DNA of 64,000 nt from Allochromatium humboldtianum. GTDB taxonomy: Bacteria; Pseudomonadota; Gammaproteobacteria; Chromatiales; Chromatiaceae. Every line of letters starts with the position of its first letter. The first letter of the stretch is position 1. The position numbers and the translations under genes are program-made. The DNA lies in contig NZ_JABZEO010000001.1 in NCBI RefSeq assembly GCF_013385175.1, positions 62,001-126,000 of the forward strand. Reading direction: 5' to 3'. The notes beneath the pieces were generated by a model. That model was not told the origin of the DNA, searched no databases, and saw only the letters and a program-made list of their open reading frames with translations. Positions 56,015 through 64,000 of this stretch are shown in pieces.

Positions 56015-56435
56015 GTTTGATTGCGGGTTGATTTAGTGCCTGGGAAATAGTTTCAACCAGACCTTTTTCCCTAATAAGTGCGATCACAACCCGAATTGAT
56101 AAAACCAATACTGCGGCTATCCAAAATACAGCAGCCAGCATGGTCGAAAAAAAAGGCGAAACTAATAATCCGCCACCATCATGATTGAATATCCATTCTT
56201 TCTCTTCGGAACTTGTGGCCAGGTCGTTTAACTCTACCCACCAAAAACCAAACATAAGCGTAGGTATTGCAACAGAAGCTATTGCTAGAAAGGTAATATA
56301 CAGAAACGCGATGCCCTTCCGAGATTTTACTGCAGAAACAATTAAGGCCAGCAATCCTAAGCAGATAGGCAGCAAGATAAACCAGGATCCCAGCTGTTCT
56401 CCTTCTTCTAAGATGGCTACAAATTCAGGACTCAT
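55965..56435 (-). CDS. Cassette 2: small membrane protein with attC-encoded tail
   Basis: 156 residues with three predicted membrane helices (WFILLPICLGLLALIVSAV; FLYITFLAIASVAIPTLMFG; MLAAVFWIAAVLVLSIRVVI). SD AGGA comes from the R' end of the upstream attC (GTTAGGA). The last residues (NASSPTARYARGG) are translated from the attC palindrome itself. No family recognised. Confidence 0.68.
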   Translation of the reverse strand: MSPEFVAILEEGEQLGSWFILLPICLGLLALIVSAVKSRKGIAFLYITFLAIASVAIPTLMFGFWWVELNDLATSSEEKEWIFNHDGGGLLVSPFFSTMLAAVFWIAAVLVLSIRVVIALIREKGLVETISQALNQPAIKRLTNASSPTARYARGG

Positions 56436-56451
56436 GCTTCATCCTAACGCC

Positions 56452-56522
56452 AGCCGTAACCGGCGCAGTTGTAGTGAGCGCAGCGAACGAAAATTGCGTC
56501 CGAGTTTACGGCCTTGTTATAT
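56452..56522 (-). other. attC site between cassettes 1 and 2
   Basis: Minus strand begins ATATAAC and ends GTTAGGA, 71 bp. Arms AAGGCCGTAAACTCGGACGC and GCGCCGGTTACGGCTGGCG flank AATTTTCGTTCGCTGCGCTC. The stop codon of the 142-residue gene lies in R''. Confidence 0.85.
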
Positions 56523-56945
56523 TTTCTCTTCAATCTTTCTGCTTCCTTTCAGCAGATTGCCGCCACTTGCAGCCAACTTCTTCTTCAAAGCGACCAGTTG
56601 CGTCGATTGTATATCCGGTCGAGGCACTCTTGAACAGACAATTCGGCCAAATAGTATTTTACCGCAAAGATCAGTGGCAAAATGGTTTATCGTGGAATGT
56701 ATCTGACTGGCGGCTTTCTTAATATCTTCGCCCTTCAATTCAACAAAAAAGACGAAATCGTTTTCGACTACCTCTAAAGCATTATCGCAACGTTTCGTAT
56801 CAGATGACATGGCGTTACTATCTATTTGATATCTGATTACACGCTTTTTGCCATCATTCAATGCCTTGTATATCATCCCATTTTCACTAAACTGCGGCAC
56901 TTTTCGTCTGTCATCGCTTAAGACAACTGCACAAGAAGACAACAT
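56517..56945 (-). CDS. Cassette 1: putative small PD-(D/E)XK-like nuclease partner of the ATPase
   Basis: 142 residues from ATG 56945; an SD GGAGG inside the ATPase gene's last codons is 7 nt away and only 2 nt separate the ATPase stop from this ATG, so translation is coupled. Core KRCDNALEVVENDFVFFVEL then KGEDIKKAASQIHSTI presents Asp54, Glu69-x-Lys71 and Gln81, the spacing of a PD-(D/E)XK active site. Fold assignment is inference from this motif. Confidence 0.6.
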   Translation of the reverse strand: MLSSCAVVLSDDRRKVPQFSENGMIYKALNDGKKRVIRYQIDSNAMSSDTKRCDNALEVVENDFVFFVELKGEDIKKAASQIHSTINHFATDLCGKILFGRIVCSRVPRPDIQSTQLVALKKKLAASGGNLLKGSRKIEEKI

Positions 56946-56947
56946 TA

Positions 56948-58267
56948 TCAAACCTCCTTGTTGGTTTTGTTCTCGACCGCAAATAAACGCTCGTATTCAA
57001 CGTTAACCATATCGGATGCAATATCAACTAATTCAGTCTTATACATCGACAGCTCTTTATCGAACAACTCTGCCACCCCACCATCGCTAACAAAGTACCC
57101 ATCTGTTGAATTTGGGTTTAGCCATTCGTCATCCGCGATAATTTCGGAAACCGCTCTGCGATTTCTTTTGCCGACTTGCCCTGCGTATATATGATTGTTA
57201 ACTGCGGACAATATATATGGGGAATGCGTGGTTAGAATAAATTGACATCTGCTGGAATTTGCGACATAACAAATTAATGCCACCATCTCCTTCTGTGCGA
57301 CGGGGAATAGATGAGCCTCTGGCTCCTCTATGAAAATCAGTGCTTCTACCTTTTCTAGAAGCACAAGAAACAACGACAATAGTATCCATACCGACTCCTG
57401 CTGCCCAGAAGATGCAAAATTGATTTTTGTAAACTTTCCTGCGCCTACATACAGTTTTCCGCCTTCTTTGTCGTGTCTGTATTCTGCTTTAAGTATTTTT
57501 TTTATGATCGCCTCAGCCTTTCTTAAAGCGCCTCTATGAGTTACGGATGCTTCAAGAACGTGCCTTTCCTTAATGATTTCTTCTAGGCTCTTATTAAAAA
57601 ATGTTTTTGTCGCATTAATTCGCTCGATAAACTGACGCATCGGGTAATCAAGTTGGTGCGGATGGATGTACTGCAGTTGATCAGAGATTGTAGATAGCAA
57701 ACTCCGCCCCGCTGGAATAAAAAATATTTCTTTATTAAAAGACAACAGTCTGCCGAGTTGATCTTTCAATATGCCAATAATTTGTGCTCGTGTTCGCTCC
57801 TTGTCTATTACGTTTGGTGTAGCGAACAAACCCGGCGCGCTCCCACCTTCGATTCCTAATTCCCTAAAAGTACCGAAATGGTCCTTAATAAGAGAAATTA
57901 TATTTTGGCTAAATCTAGGTGTGATATATTTGTGGCGCTCGCTGTCAAGACCTATCTCGGCCCACGTATTTTGGCCATACTCAAACTTAATATAAAGATC
58001 CTTCGCGCTTGGAATCGGTCCCCAGAATTCTATAAAACGACGACGAACGAGCTTTGTGAAATTGGCGAATTCCAGCTTAGATCGCGAACTATCTAACTCG
58101 TCAAGGATAAACTCGATTGCGCTTTCTCGAATACTCAAAAAGAAAAACACTAACTTGCTAATGGTGCTTTTCCCAGAGGATTGAGGGCCAATCAGTACTA
58201 AGAAATTCTCGATTTGAATTTCACATTCACTGATCGGGCCAAAATTTCTTACCATTAATTTTTGCAA
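56948..58267 (-). CDS. Cassette 1: ABC/OLD-type AAA ATPase
   Basis: 439 residues. TTG 58267 is the likely start, with SD AGGAG 7 nt upstream; ATG 58255 is the alternative. N-terminal KLMVRNFGPISECEIQIENF and Walker A LIGPQSSGKSTISKL (27-35); ABC signature NFASSGQQES; Walker B ALIFIEEPEAHLFP (309-322); H-loop ILTTHSPYIL. No TOPRIM domain follows, unlike full OLD or GajA. Paired with the ELKG-motif protein, it resembles two-gene ATPase-effector anti-phage modules. Confidence 0.85.
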   Translation of the reverse strand: MQKLMVRNFGPISECEIQIENFLVLIGPQSSGKSTISKLVFFFLSIRESAIEFILDELDSSRSKLEFANFTKLVRRRFIEFWGPIPSAKDLYIKFEYGQNTWAEIGLDSERHKYITPRFSQNIISLIKDHFGTFRELGIEGGSAPGLFATPNVIDKERTRAQIIGILKDQLGRLLSFNKEIFFIPAGRSLLSTISDQLQYIHPHQLDYPMRQFIERINATKTFFNKSLEEIIKERHVLEASVTHRGALRKAEAIIKKILKAEYRHDKEGGKLYVGAGKFTKINFASSGQQESVWILLSLFLVLLEKVEALIFIEEPEAHLFPVAQKEMVALICYVANSSRCQFILTTHSPYILSAVNNHIYAGQVGKRNRRAVSEIIADDEWLNPNSTDGYFVSDGGVAELFDKELSMYKTELVDIASDMVNVEYERLFAVENKTNKEV

Positions 58268-58301
58268 AGTCCACTCCTGGCAGACGTGGTTTTAAATATA
58301 A

Positions 58302-58378
58302 CAGTTAATTAGACGGAATGTTGGTCCGGCGTGCTAGACAGATTCCGCCTAGCACCGTTAGCATGGATTCTGCCTAGC
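58302..58378 (-). other. Candidate attI with two direct repeats
   Basis: The crossover core on the minus strand is GTTATAT (58302-58296), where cassette 1 begins. Upstream are two 13-mers with one mismatch, GATTCCGCCTAGC (58341-58353) and GATTCTGCCTAGC (58366-58378), 25 bp apart, in the place where integrase-binding direct repeats lie in known attI sites. GTTAGCA at 58357-58363 is an extra core-like string. Confidence 0.6.
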
Positions 58379-58457
58379 GTCGCCAGACGCCGCCGATTCG
58401 TTCAAGCGACGCTATACCGAATCCACACGCTTTGTCTGTGAATCTGACTCATAGCAT

Positions 58458-59070
58458 ATGCCGGAACATCAAGCAACCGAAAATGCTGCTAAGGAGCGTT
58501 TTTGGGACCAGTTCATCGCCAGAGCCCGTCAGTCTGGCGTCAAGGAAAACGCGCTTCGGTGGCATGTCCGCCGCGCGGAAGCCTATCTCGCGGCCTTCCC
58601 GGATAAGCGTCTAAAGCAACACACCCGCGAGGACGTGGACGGTTATCTGGAGCACATGGGTCGATTAGACGAAATCGATGACTGGCAGTTTGTGCAGATC
58701 GTCGAGGCTATACAGAATCTGCTTGAGACCGCGAAGGTCCCGGTGGCGTCGGAGGTGGATTGGAGTTCTGGCGGGCTTCGGCGCGGACGCTTGAGGCGAA
58801 TCACCCAACGATAGCGCGGTGTTTCTGCCGGAGGCCCTGGCACGCAAATGGCCGAAGGCCCCGAAGGATTGGATTTGGCAGTACGTGTTTCCGAGCGGTC
58901 GGCTCTCGGTCGACCCACGCAGCGGCCAGACACGCCGCCATCATGTCCATGAGAACGGATTATAAAAGGCGGTGAAAGCGGCAGCGCAACGAGCGGGAAT
59001 CACAAAGAAGGTGAACTGTCATTGTCTGCGCCATTCCTTCGCGACCCATCTACTGGAATCCGGCTATTGA
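58458..59070 (+). pseudogene. intI: Integron integrase (IntI-type tyrosine recombinase), inactivated
   Basis: The N-terminal domain is recognisable from ATG 58458: ATENAAKERFWDQFIARARQ, ENALRWHVRRAEAYLAAFPD, WQFVQIVEAIQNLLETAKVP. A frameshift follows at about 58763 (the shifted frame gives [18 protein letters not shown]). A large internal deletion then joins directly to the C-terminal part from about 58815: [40 protein letters not shown], then a TAA stop at the NGL*KAVK position, and [15 protein letters not shown] before TGA at 59068. The first catalytic Arg region and the Tyr nucleophile are absent. Cannot be functional. Confidence 0.9.
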
Positions 59071-59142
59071 CCACGCTTCATCAACCCATGACCTTAACGG
59101 AGGAGGCGAGACGGGTGGCCTAACCACACTTCGCGTACTAGG

Positions 59143-59180
59143 CTGTCCCTGCCCGCCCTGAAGGACGGGATTTCTCGCAC
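59143..59180 (+). mobile_element. Solo IS200/IS605-type end hairpin
   Basis: CTGTCCCTGCCCG, CCCTGAAGG and ACGGGATTTCTCGC. Stem CCCGCCCT / AGGACGGG (59152-59169, one mismatch) shares the CCTGAAGG centre with 16311-16328. It lies between the integrase ruin and the phosphatase start (18 bp upstream of ATG), with no transposase. Confidence 0.5.
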
Positions 59181-59187
59181 AAGACAG

Positions 59188-59679
59188 ATGAACACTGAAA
59201 GCAACCCGGTCCGGATCCTGTTCGTATGCATGGGGAATATCTGTCGATCACCGACCGCGCACGGCGTGTTCCGTCGGCTGGTCATCGACGAGGGCCTGTC
59301 ACACCGCATCGAGATCGACTCGGCCGGCACCCATGCCTATCACATCGGCGAGCCGCCGGATCGACGCGCGCGCGACACGGCGCGGATGCGCGGCATCGAC
59401 ATCGGCGATCTGCGCGCACGCCTAGCCGAACCGGACGACTTCATCCGCTTCCACTATGTGCTGGCGATGGATCGGGACAATTACGAAAATCTGTCGCAGA
59501 TCTGTCCCAAGGGCCTGGAAGACAGACTGAGACTGTTCATGGAGTTCGCGCCCGAGCTGGGCATTCGCGAGGTGCCTGACCCCTACTATGGCGGTCAGCG
59601 CGGCTTCGAGCAGGTGTTCGACATGGTCGAGTCCGCCGCGCGCGGTCTGCTGCTGGACATCAAGAGCCGCTATTTCTGA
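59188..59679 (+). CDS. Low-molecular-weight protein tyrosine phosphatase
   Basis: 163 residues. P-loop VRILFVCMGNICRSPTAHGV with nucleophile Cys14 and Arg20 (CX5R), general acid in EVPDPYYGG. Soluble cytoplasmic enzyme; alone here, without a tyrosine kinase or polysaccharide operon. The spacer upstream carries IS-like debris. Confidence 0.93.
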   Translation: MNTESNPVRILFVCMGNICRSPTAHGVFRRLVIDEGLSHRIEIDSAGTHAYHIGEPPDRRARDTARMRGIDIGDLRARLAEPDDFIRFHYVLAMDRDNYENLSQICPKGLEDRLRLFMEFAPELGIREVPDPYYGGQRGFEQVFDMVESAARGLLLDIKSRYF

Positions 59680-59787
59680 GTCTGGGCGGTATCGAACGCC
59701 ATCCAACCGTTTGGCCGACCGGATCTGTGTCCGGGTCGGCTGAAACGATTGGATGGCGGCTTCGGCTTGGGGAGGCGTGGAATGGCC

Positions 59788-62700
59788 TCAGGCGTCCTGG
59801 CCTGTCCGATCCGGTTCGGCGCGGCGCTCAGGTGCGACCTCGGAGGCCGTATCGGCGGTGCGCGGCGGCGGTTCGCCGGGTGCCGTAGGCGTGGTCGCTT
59901 CGGTTACGGGAGCCGGTTTCGCCATGGGCGCCGGCGTTGGCTCGGCTGAAGCCGCTGGAGCCGTTGCGGTCACAGGACTGGGTTCGGTTGATGTCGGGGG
60001 AGCGATCGTGGTCACAGGCGCCGGCGGCGAAAGCAACGGACGCTCAGCCGACGTCTGGACCGGCGCCGGCGCGACCGGGGCTGACTCGGCTGGCGCCGGT
60101 GCCGGAGCGGCAACCGGCTCGGACGCGACGACGACCGGCGGCGGCGAGGACGGCTCCGAAGGCTTTGGGGCCGGCGCCGGTTCAGGCGAGACTCCAGGCG
60201 ACGCCATCGGTGCGGCCTCAGTCGTCGCGGTCGCCGTTGAAGCTGAAGCCGTCGCCACCGGCGATGCCGCTTCCATTGACCTGGACTCAGTATTGCTCGC
60301 CCGCTCGGAGTCGGGTCGACGGACGGATCTCTCGCGCGCATCGTCCTGACGCTCGGCACGCGGTTCCGTCACCTCATGGTTGGGCGAGCGTTCGGCGGCG
60401 GCATCGTTACCGTTGTCGATCTCCCGCCCGTTCTCGTCCAGGCGCTGAGTCGCGGGACGGCGCCGGTTGCGCCCGCCGCGACGTCGACGCGACGAACGTG
60501 AGCGCTCGGTGCCGGAGGCGTTCATCTCGCGATCGGTCTCGCCGTCGAACTGAATGTCCTCAGCCTCGCTCTCGGTCGTGTCGGCAGGCCGGCGCTCACG
60601 CGCGCCGTTCGACTCGGGCGGCGCGGACCGTGCCGGGCGCTCGTCGGTGCGTGCTTCGCGCCGCTTGGCTATCGCGGCCTGATCGCCGGCCGTCTCGGCC
60701 GACTCGCGCGCCACGGCATTCGTCTCAACCGCCCGCTCCTGACGCGCCGGGCGCGCTTGAGCATTGGCATTGGAGCCGCGTGAATCCCGCGATTCATCCG
60801 CTCGCGTTCCAGTGCCGTTCGGATTCGAGCCGCGCCGTCCGCGTCCGCGCGTACTGTTGCGGCGTCGATCCTCGCGACTGCTCTCGTCACCGCCGGTCTC
60901 GTCGCCCGCGTCCTCTTGCGGACGGCGTCGATCGCTCGTCGGCTGTGGCTGACCGCGCCGCCGCTCGTCGCGCGCCTGACGCGAACGTCCCGACTCATCG
61001 CCGGAACCCGAGGCGCCGGTACCGCTCGCAGAACGCTCCTGCGACCTGGACGTAGCCGCCTGCTCGGACCCGGCCGACGAACCGGAACGCCCACCGGCCT
61101 CGGTACGCTTGTCGGCGGCCTGCGGCTGAGTGTTGCCCGTTTCGTTCGAGCGCGAAACGAAGAGCCCGGTCCAGATGCGCTTGAGCAGGCTCTCGGACTC
61201 GGCGCGCTCGGTCTCCTTGCGGCTGACCGTGGTCGGCGGGGTCGGACGCGGACGCTCGGTCTGACGCGGTGCGGGCGTGCTCGGGGCGATGAGCTTGACT
61301 GCCGGCTCCTCGATCCGAACCGGCTGACCGAGCTTGGCATAATGCGGCGCGGCGGCGCTCGGCTCGGGGACGCTCTTCATCGTATAGCTCGGCACTTCCT
61401 CGGGCGCCTTGCCGGCGATGTCCTGAGCGCGGATACGCTCGATCTTGTACTCGGGCGTCTGGATGTGCTCGTTCGGGAGCAGCAGGATCTCGACCTCCTG
61501 GCGCTGCTCGATGTCGAGGATGGCGCGACGCTTCTCGTTGAGCAGGAAGGTCGCCACACTCACCGGAAGCTGAGCCTGGAGACGCTGAGTGCTCTCCTTC
61601 ATCGCTTCCTCTTCGAGGATGCGCAGGATTGAGAGCGCGAGCGATTCGACGCCGCGAATGGTGCCCTGGCCCTTGCAGCGCGGGCAGATCTGCTGGCTCG
61701 ACTCGCCGAGCGAGGGACGCAGACGCTGGCGCGACATCTCCAGCAATCCGAAGCGCGAGATGCGCGCCACCTGCACCCGCGCCCGATCCTGCTTGAGCGC
61801 CTCGCGCAGCCGGTCCTCGACCGCGCGCTGGTTCTTCGGCGGCCCCATGTCGATGAAGTCGATGACGAACAGCCCGCCGAGGTCGCGCAGACGCAACTGG
61901 CGCGCGATCTCATCGGCGGCCTCCAGGTTGGTGTTGAGCGCCGTCTCCTCGATGTCGGCGCCCTTGGTGGCGCGCGCCGAGTTGATGTCGATCGAGGTCA
62001 GAGCCTCGGTGTGATCGATGACGATCGAGCCGCCCGAGGGCAACCGCACCTCGCGCTGGAAGGCCGACTCGATCTGGGTCTCGATCTGGTAGCGCGTGAA
62101 CAGCGGCACCTCGTCCTGATAGAGCCGCAGTTTCTTGAGATTCTGCGGCATCACCTGACGGATGAAGTTCTCGGCGCGCTCATAGACCGTGCGGTCGTCG
62201 ATGACGATCTCGCCGATGTCGACGCGCAGATAGTCGCGGATCGAGCGGATGATGACGTCGCTCTCCTGATAGATCAGGAACGGCGCCTTGCGGCTCTCAC
62301 CCGAACTGACGATCGCCTGCCAGAGCTGGAGCAGATAGTCCAGATCCCATTGCAGCTCCTCGACGTTCTTACCGACGCCGGCGGTGCGCACGATCATCCC
62401 CATGTCCTCGGGGATCTGGAGCTGGCTCATGGCATCGCGCAGTTCGGTGCGGTCCTGACCCTCGATGCGCCGCGACACGCCGCCGGCGCGCGGGTTGTTG
62501 GGCATCAGCACCAGATAGCGTCCGGCCAGCGAGATGAAGGTGGTCAGCGCCGCGCCCTTGTTGCCGCGTTCCTCCTTGTCGATCTGGACCACGACCTCGC
62601 GGCCTTCCCGAACCGACTCCTTGATGCTGACACGCGAGCCGGGTTTGACGCTGTCGGGCTCGAAATAGGACCGCGCGATCTCCTTGAGCGGCAGGAAGCC

Positions 62701-62895
62701 GTGACGCTCGGCGCCATAGTCGACGAAGGCGGCCTCCAGACTCGGCTCGACGCGGGTGATGACGCCCTTGTAGATATTGGCTTTCTTCTGTTCGCGTCCC
62801 GGTGATTCGATATCGAGGTTATAGAGCAACTGCCCGTCGACAGTCGCTACGCGCAACTCTTCCGGCTGAGTCGCGTTGATGAGCATTCGTTTCAT
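59788..62895 (-). CDS. rne: Ribonuclease E
   Basis: 1035 residues from ATG 62895 ([20 protein letters not shown]). Catalytic half: S1 domain ([20 protein letters not shown]), RNase H/DNase I-like parts with [20 protein letters not shown] (catalytic acidic residues), and the zinc-link [14 protein letters not shown]. The C-terminal about 500 residues are disordered, Arg/Glu/Ser-rich and then Pro/Ala-rich ([17 protein letters not shown]), the degradosome scaffold with arginine-rich RNA-binding parts ([16 protein letters not shown]). Divergent from rluC as in E. coli. Confidence 0.95.
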   Translation of the reverse strand: MKRMLINATQPEELRVATVDGQLLYNLDIESPGREQKKANIYKGVITRVEPSLEAAFVDYGAERHGFLPLKEIARSYFEPDSVKPGSRVSIKESVREGREVVVQIDKEERGNKGAALTTFISLAGRYLVLMPNNPRAGGVSRRIEGQDRTELRDAMSQLQIPEDMGMIVRTAGVGKNVEELQWDLDYLLQLWQAIVSSGESRKAPFLIYQESDVIIRSIRDYLRVDIGEIVIDDRTVYERAENFIRQVMPQNLKKLRLYQDEVPLFTRYQIETQIESAFQREVRLPSGGSIVIDHTEALTSIDINSARATKGADIEETALNTNLEAADEIARQLRLRDLGGLFVIDFIDMGPPKNQRAVEDRLREALKQDRARVQVARISRFGLLEMSRQRLRPSLGESSQQICPRCKGQGTIRGVESLALSILRILEEEAMKESTQRLQAQLPVSVATFLLNEKRRAILDIEQRQEVEILLLPNEHIQTPEYKIERIRAQDIAGKAPEEVPSYTMKSVPEPSAAAPHYAKLGQPVRIEEPAVKLIAPSTPAPRQTERPRPTPPTTVSRKETERAESESLLKRIWTGLFVSRSNETGNTQPQAADKRTEAGGRSGSSAGSEQAATSRSQERSASGTGASGSGDESGRSRQARDERRRGQPQPTSDRRRPQEDAGDETGGDESSREDRRRNSTRGRGRRGSNPNGTGTRADESRDSRGSNANAQARPARQERAVETNAVARESAETAGDQAAIAKRREARTDERPARSAPPESNGARERRPADTTESEAEDIQFDGETDREMNASGTERSRSSRRRRGGRNRRRPATQRLDENGREIDNGNDAAAERSPNHEVTEPRAERQDDARERSVRRPDSERASNTESRSMEAASPVATASASTATATTEAAPMASPGVSPEPAPAPKPSEPSSPPPVVVASEPVAAPAPAPAESAPVAPAPVQTSAERPLLSPPAPVTTIAPPTSTEPSPVTATAPAASAEPTPAPMAKPAPVTEATTPTAPGEPPPRTADTASEVAPERRAEPDRTGQDA

Positions 62896-63487
62896 GTTGT
62901 TCCTGTCCTGCACACCACGGCGCGTGTCCCGTGGTTGAGCGCCGCGCCCCTGGGGTCTCGATCGGAGACCCGAGCGGGCGGATCGGCGCGTCGCCGTTCG
63001 ACGCTCGAGTGGTGCGAGCACGGCGTCGGCACAGTCCGTTCAGTCGACGACCTTGGGTCGGGCTGGAACGGGCACGCGCATATGAACCATCGTTATACGG
63101 GGCCACTTGAGGCTCCCGCGTCTGTTCGGGCGGTCTAGGATCGATAGACAGCCCGCTTCGGAGCGGCGGATGTAGCACCGGCGGCGCTGGCGGCCTCGTC
63201 GGGCTACTCGGGGACGGCGCTGGGTGTAGAATTCGGCCTCGCTCGACGTCGCGAGCGGGCTGGACGCACGGCGCGGCCCCTCGAAGTGGCCTGGTCAGGT
63301 GTCGGATGCCGGTCTTGGGTCCGTGGGTCGGACTGGCGCCTCTTGGATGGGCGTTGGGTGCGAACCCCTGGATGCACTTGCCGCTCCGGAAAAATTCCGC
63401 ATTTCACTTGGCCAGCGCAAGGCGTCAATGGTATCAGTGAACCCCACTTAGCAGCAATTGAGCCAAACGCTCAGGTTCAGATCCAAA
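62896..63487. promoter_or_regulatory. rne/rluC divergent leader region
   Basis: About 590 bp without a credible gene. On the plus strand a TGTAGAATTCGG -10-like string lies at 63225-63236, the same as at gltX, and could serve rluC. On the minus strand CGTATAACG near 63090 could be a -10 for rne, with a poor -35. A long rne 5' UTR is expected because RNase E autoregulates through its leader in E. coli; conserved hairpins were not resolved by eye. Confidence 0.4.
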
Positions 63488-64000
63488 TTGAAAGCTTCAG
63501 CCTCCGTCACGAACTCAAGGACCGCCGATCGATCGCTCTCGTCCCCTCAAGGTGGGGATGCGTCGAAAGCGCCACAATATCTCCACATCGATGATCAGAG
63601 CGATGGTCAGCGTATCGACAATTTCCTGTTGCGCGTCCTCAAGGGCGTGCCGCGCAGTCATCTCTACCGGCTGCTGCGGCGCGGCGAGGTGCGCGTCAAC
63701 AAGGGCCGGATCAAGGCCGAGTATCGGCTGAGCGCCGGGGATGTGGTGCGCATCCCGCCGATCCGGCTCGGCGAGTCGGCGCCGCCCGCCCGCGCACCCG
63801 AGGTGCAGTTGGCGCGGCTGGAAGGCGCGATCATCCATGAAGACGAACGGCTGCTGGTGATCGACAAGCCCTCGGGACTGGCGGTGCATGGCGGCAGTGG
63901 TCTGAGCTATGGCCTGATCGAGTCGCTGCGCCAGTTGCGTCCCGGACGCGAGCTGGAGCTGGTGCACCGGCTCGATCGCGACACCTCCGGCTGTCTGGTC
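63488..64000 (+). CDS. rluC: 23S rRNA pseudouridine synthase RluC (3' end outside window)
   Basis: Converts U955, U2504 and U2580 of 23S rRNA (E. coli numbering). Visible are the S4 domain (GQRIDNFLLRVLKGVPRSHL; RRGEVRVNKGRIKAEYRLS; VVRIPPIRL) and the start of the catalytic domain: HEDERLLVIDKPSGLAVHGG and ELVHRLDRDTSGCLV with the catalytic Asp of RLDRDTSG. The frame is open from 63452 after a stop but contains no ATG; TTG at 63488 or 63458 are the candidate starts, so the 5' end is uncertain. Confidence 0.88.
   Translation, partial: MKASASVTNSRTADRSLSSPQGGDASKAPQYLHIDDQSDGQRIDNFLLRVLKGVPRSHLYRLLRRGEVRVNKGRIKAEYRLSAGDVVRIPPIRLGESAPPARAPEVQLARLEGAIIHEDERLLVIDKPSGLAVHGGSGLSYGLIESLRQLRPGRELELVHRLDRDTSGCLV

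Larger units (their letters stand above)
53097..59070. mobile_element. Chromosomal integron: five cassettes, attI candidate and dead integrase
   Basis: The region is clearly lower in GC than both flanks. Integron architecture: a divergent integrase pseudogene (+), an attI-like region, then minus-strand cassettes separated by attC sites. By the G/TT cleavage rule the cassettes are 58301-56458, 56457-55957, 55956-55464 and 55463-53712; the fifth begins at 53711, and its own attC was not found before the ABC exporter. Cassette stops overlap attC ends at 53773 and 56517, as is typical of cassettes. No complete integrase is present, so current mobility would need an integrase in trans. Confidence 0.88.

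Noticed and set aside
58759-58975. Independent small gene starting at 58760
   Set aside because: Its first part is the frameshifted continuation of the integrase ([18 protein letters not shown]); the rest is out of frame with the integrase C-terminus.
53000-59200. CRISPR array or tRNA-targeted genomic island
   Set aside because: The repeats are attC palindromes of differing sequence, not identical short repeats, and no tRNA gene flanks the island.

Overview
The window is a GC-rich chromosomal segment of a gammaproteobacterium. Gene order is typical of that class: rsmG-parA-parB-atpIBEFHAGDC-glmU, carA-carB-greA, aspS-nudB, and rne divergent from rluC. The overall gene set suggests a purple sulfur bacterium (Chromatiaceae/Chromatiales), but no photosynthesis or sulfur-oxidation gene lies in the window, so the family is an inference.

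Layout. 1-7 kb: dxs (cut by the window start), cysS, a small c-type cytochrome lipoprotein with a frameshifting 7-bp tandem duplication, groES-groEL under a CIRCE operator, and two small conserved genes. 7-19 kb: gltX, a Uma2-family gene bracketed by copies of the gltX 3' end, a DUF4407 coiled-coil membrane protein, two small genes, a TonB-dependent receptor convergent with a tandem YfiR-like protein, and a minus-strand run of nitrilase-like protein (catalytic Cys replaced by Gly), anthranilate-phosphoribosyltransferase-like protein and Rieske ferredoxin. 19-35.5 kb: ydjM-like, accA, tilS, a hybrid sensor kinase, rsmG, parA, parB, the complete F-type ATP synthase operon, glmU. 35.7-47 kb: two thioredoxin-fold genes, carA, carB, greA, a minus-strand cluster of two MinD/ParA-like proteins (one with a degenerate P-loop) and a SPOR-like protein, an SDR and fmdB. 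47-53 kb: a DUF433/DUF5615 toxin-antitoxin-like pair, a DUF72 gene, aspS, nudB and an MsbA-like ABC exporter.

53.1-59.1 kb is the standout region: an AT-richer island that reads as a chromosomal integron. Four attC-like sites, each with terminal 7-mers resembling the RYYYAAC/GTTRRRY cores, separate minus-strand gene cassettes. A candidate attI with two direct repeats lies at the cassette head, followed by a divergent integron-integrase gene that is a wreck (frameshift, large internal deletion, internal stop, missing C-terminal Tyr box). The cassettes encode an ABC/OLD-type ATPase coupled to a small protein with a D...ExK (ELKG) motif, a membrane protein, a pair of convergent mini-genes, and two proteins with HEPN-like RxxxxH/RxxxxxH motifs. 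This looks like a frozen, defence-flavoured cassette array.

59.2-64 kb returns to core genes: a low-molecular-weight protein tyrosine phosphatase, rne (RNase E), a leader region of about 590 bp, and the 5' part of rluC, cut by the window end. No tRNA, rRNA or CRISPR array was recognised.
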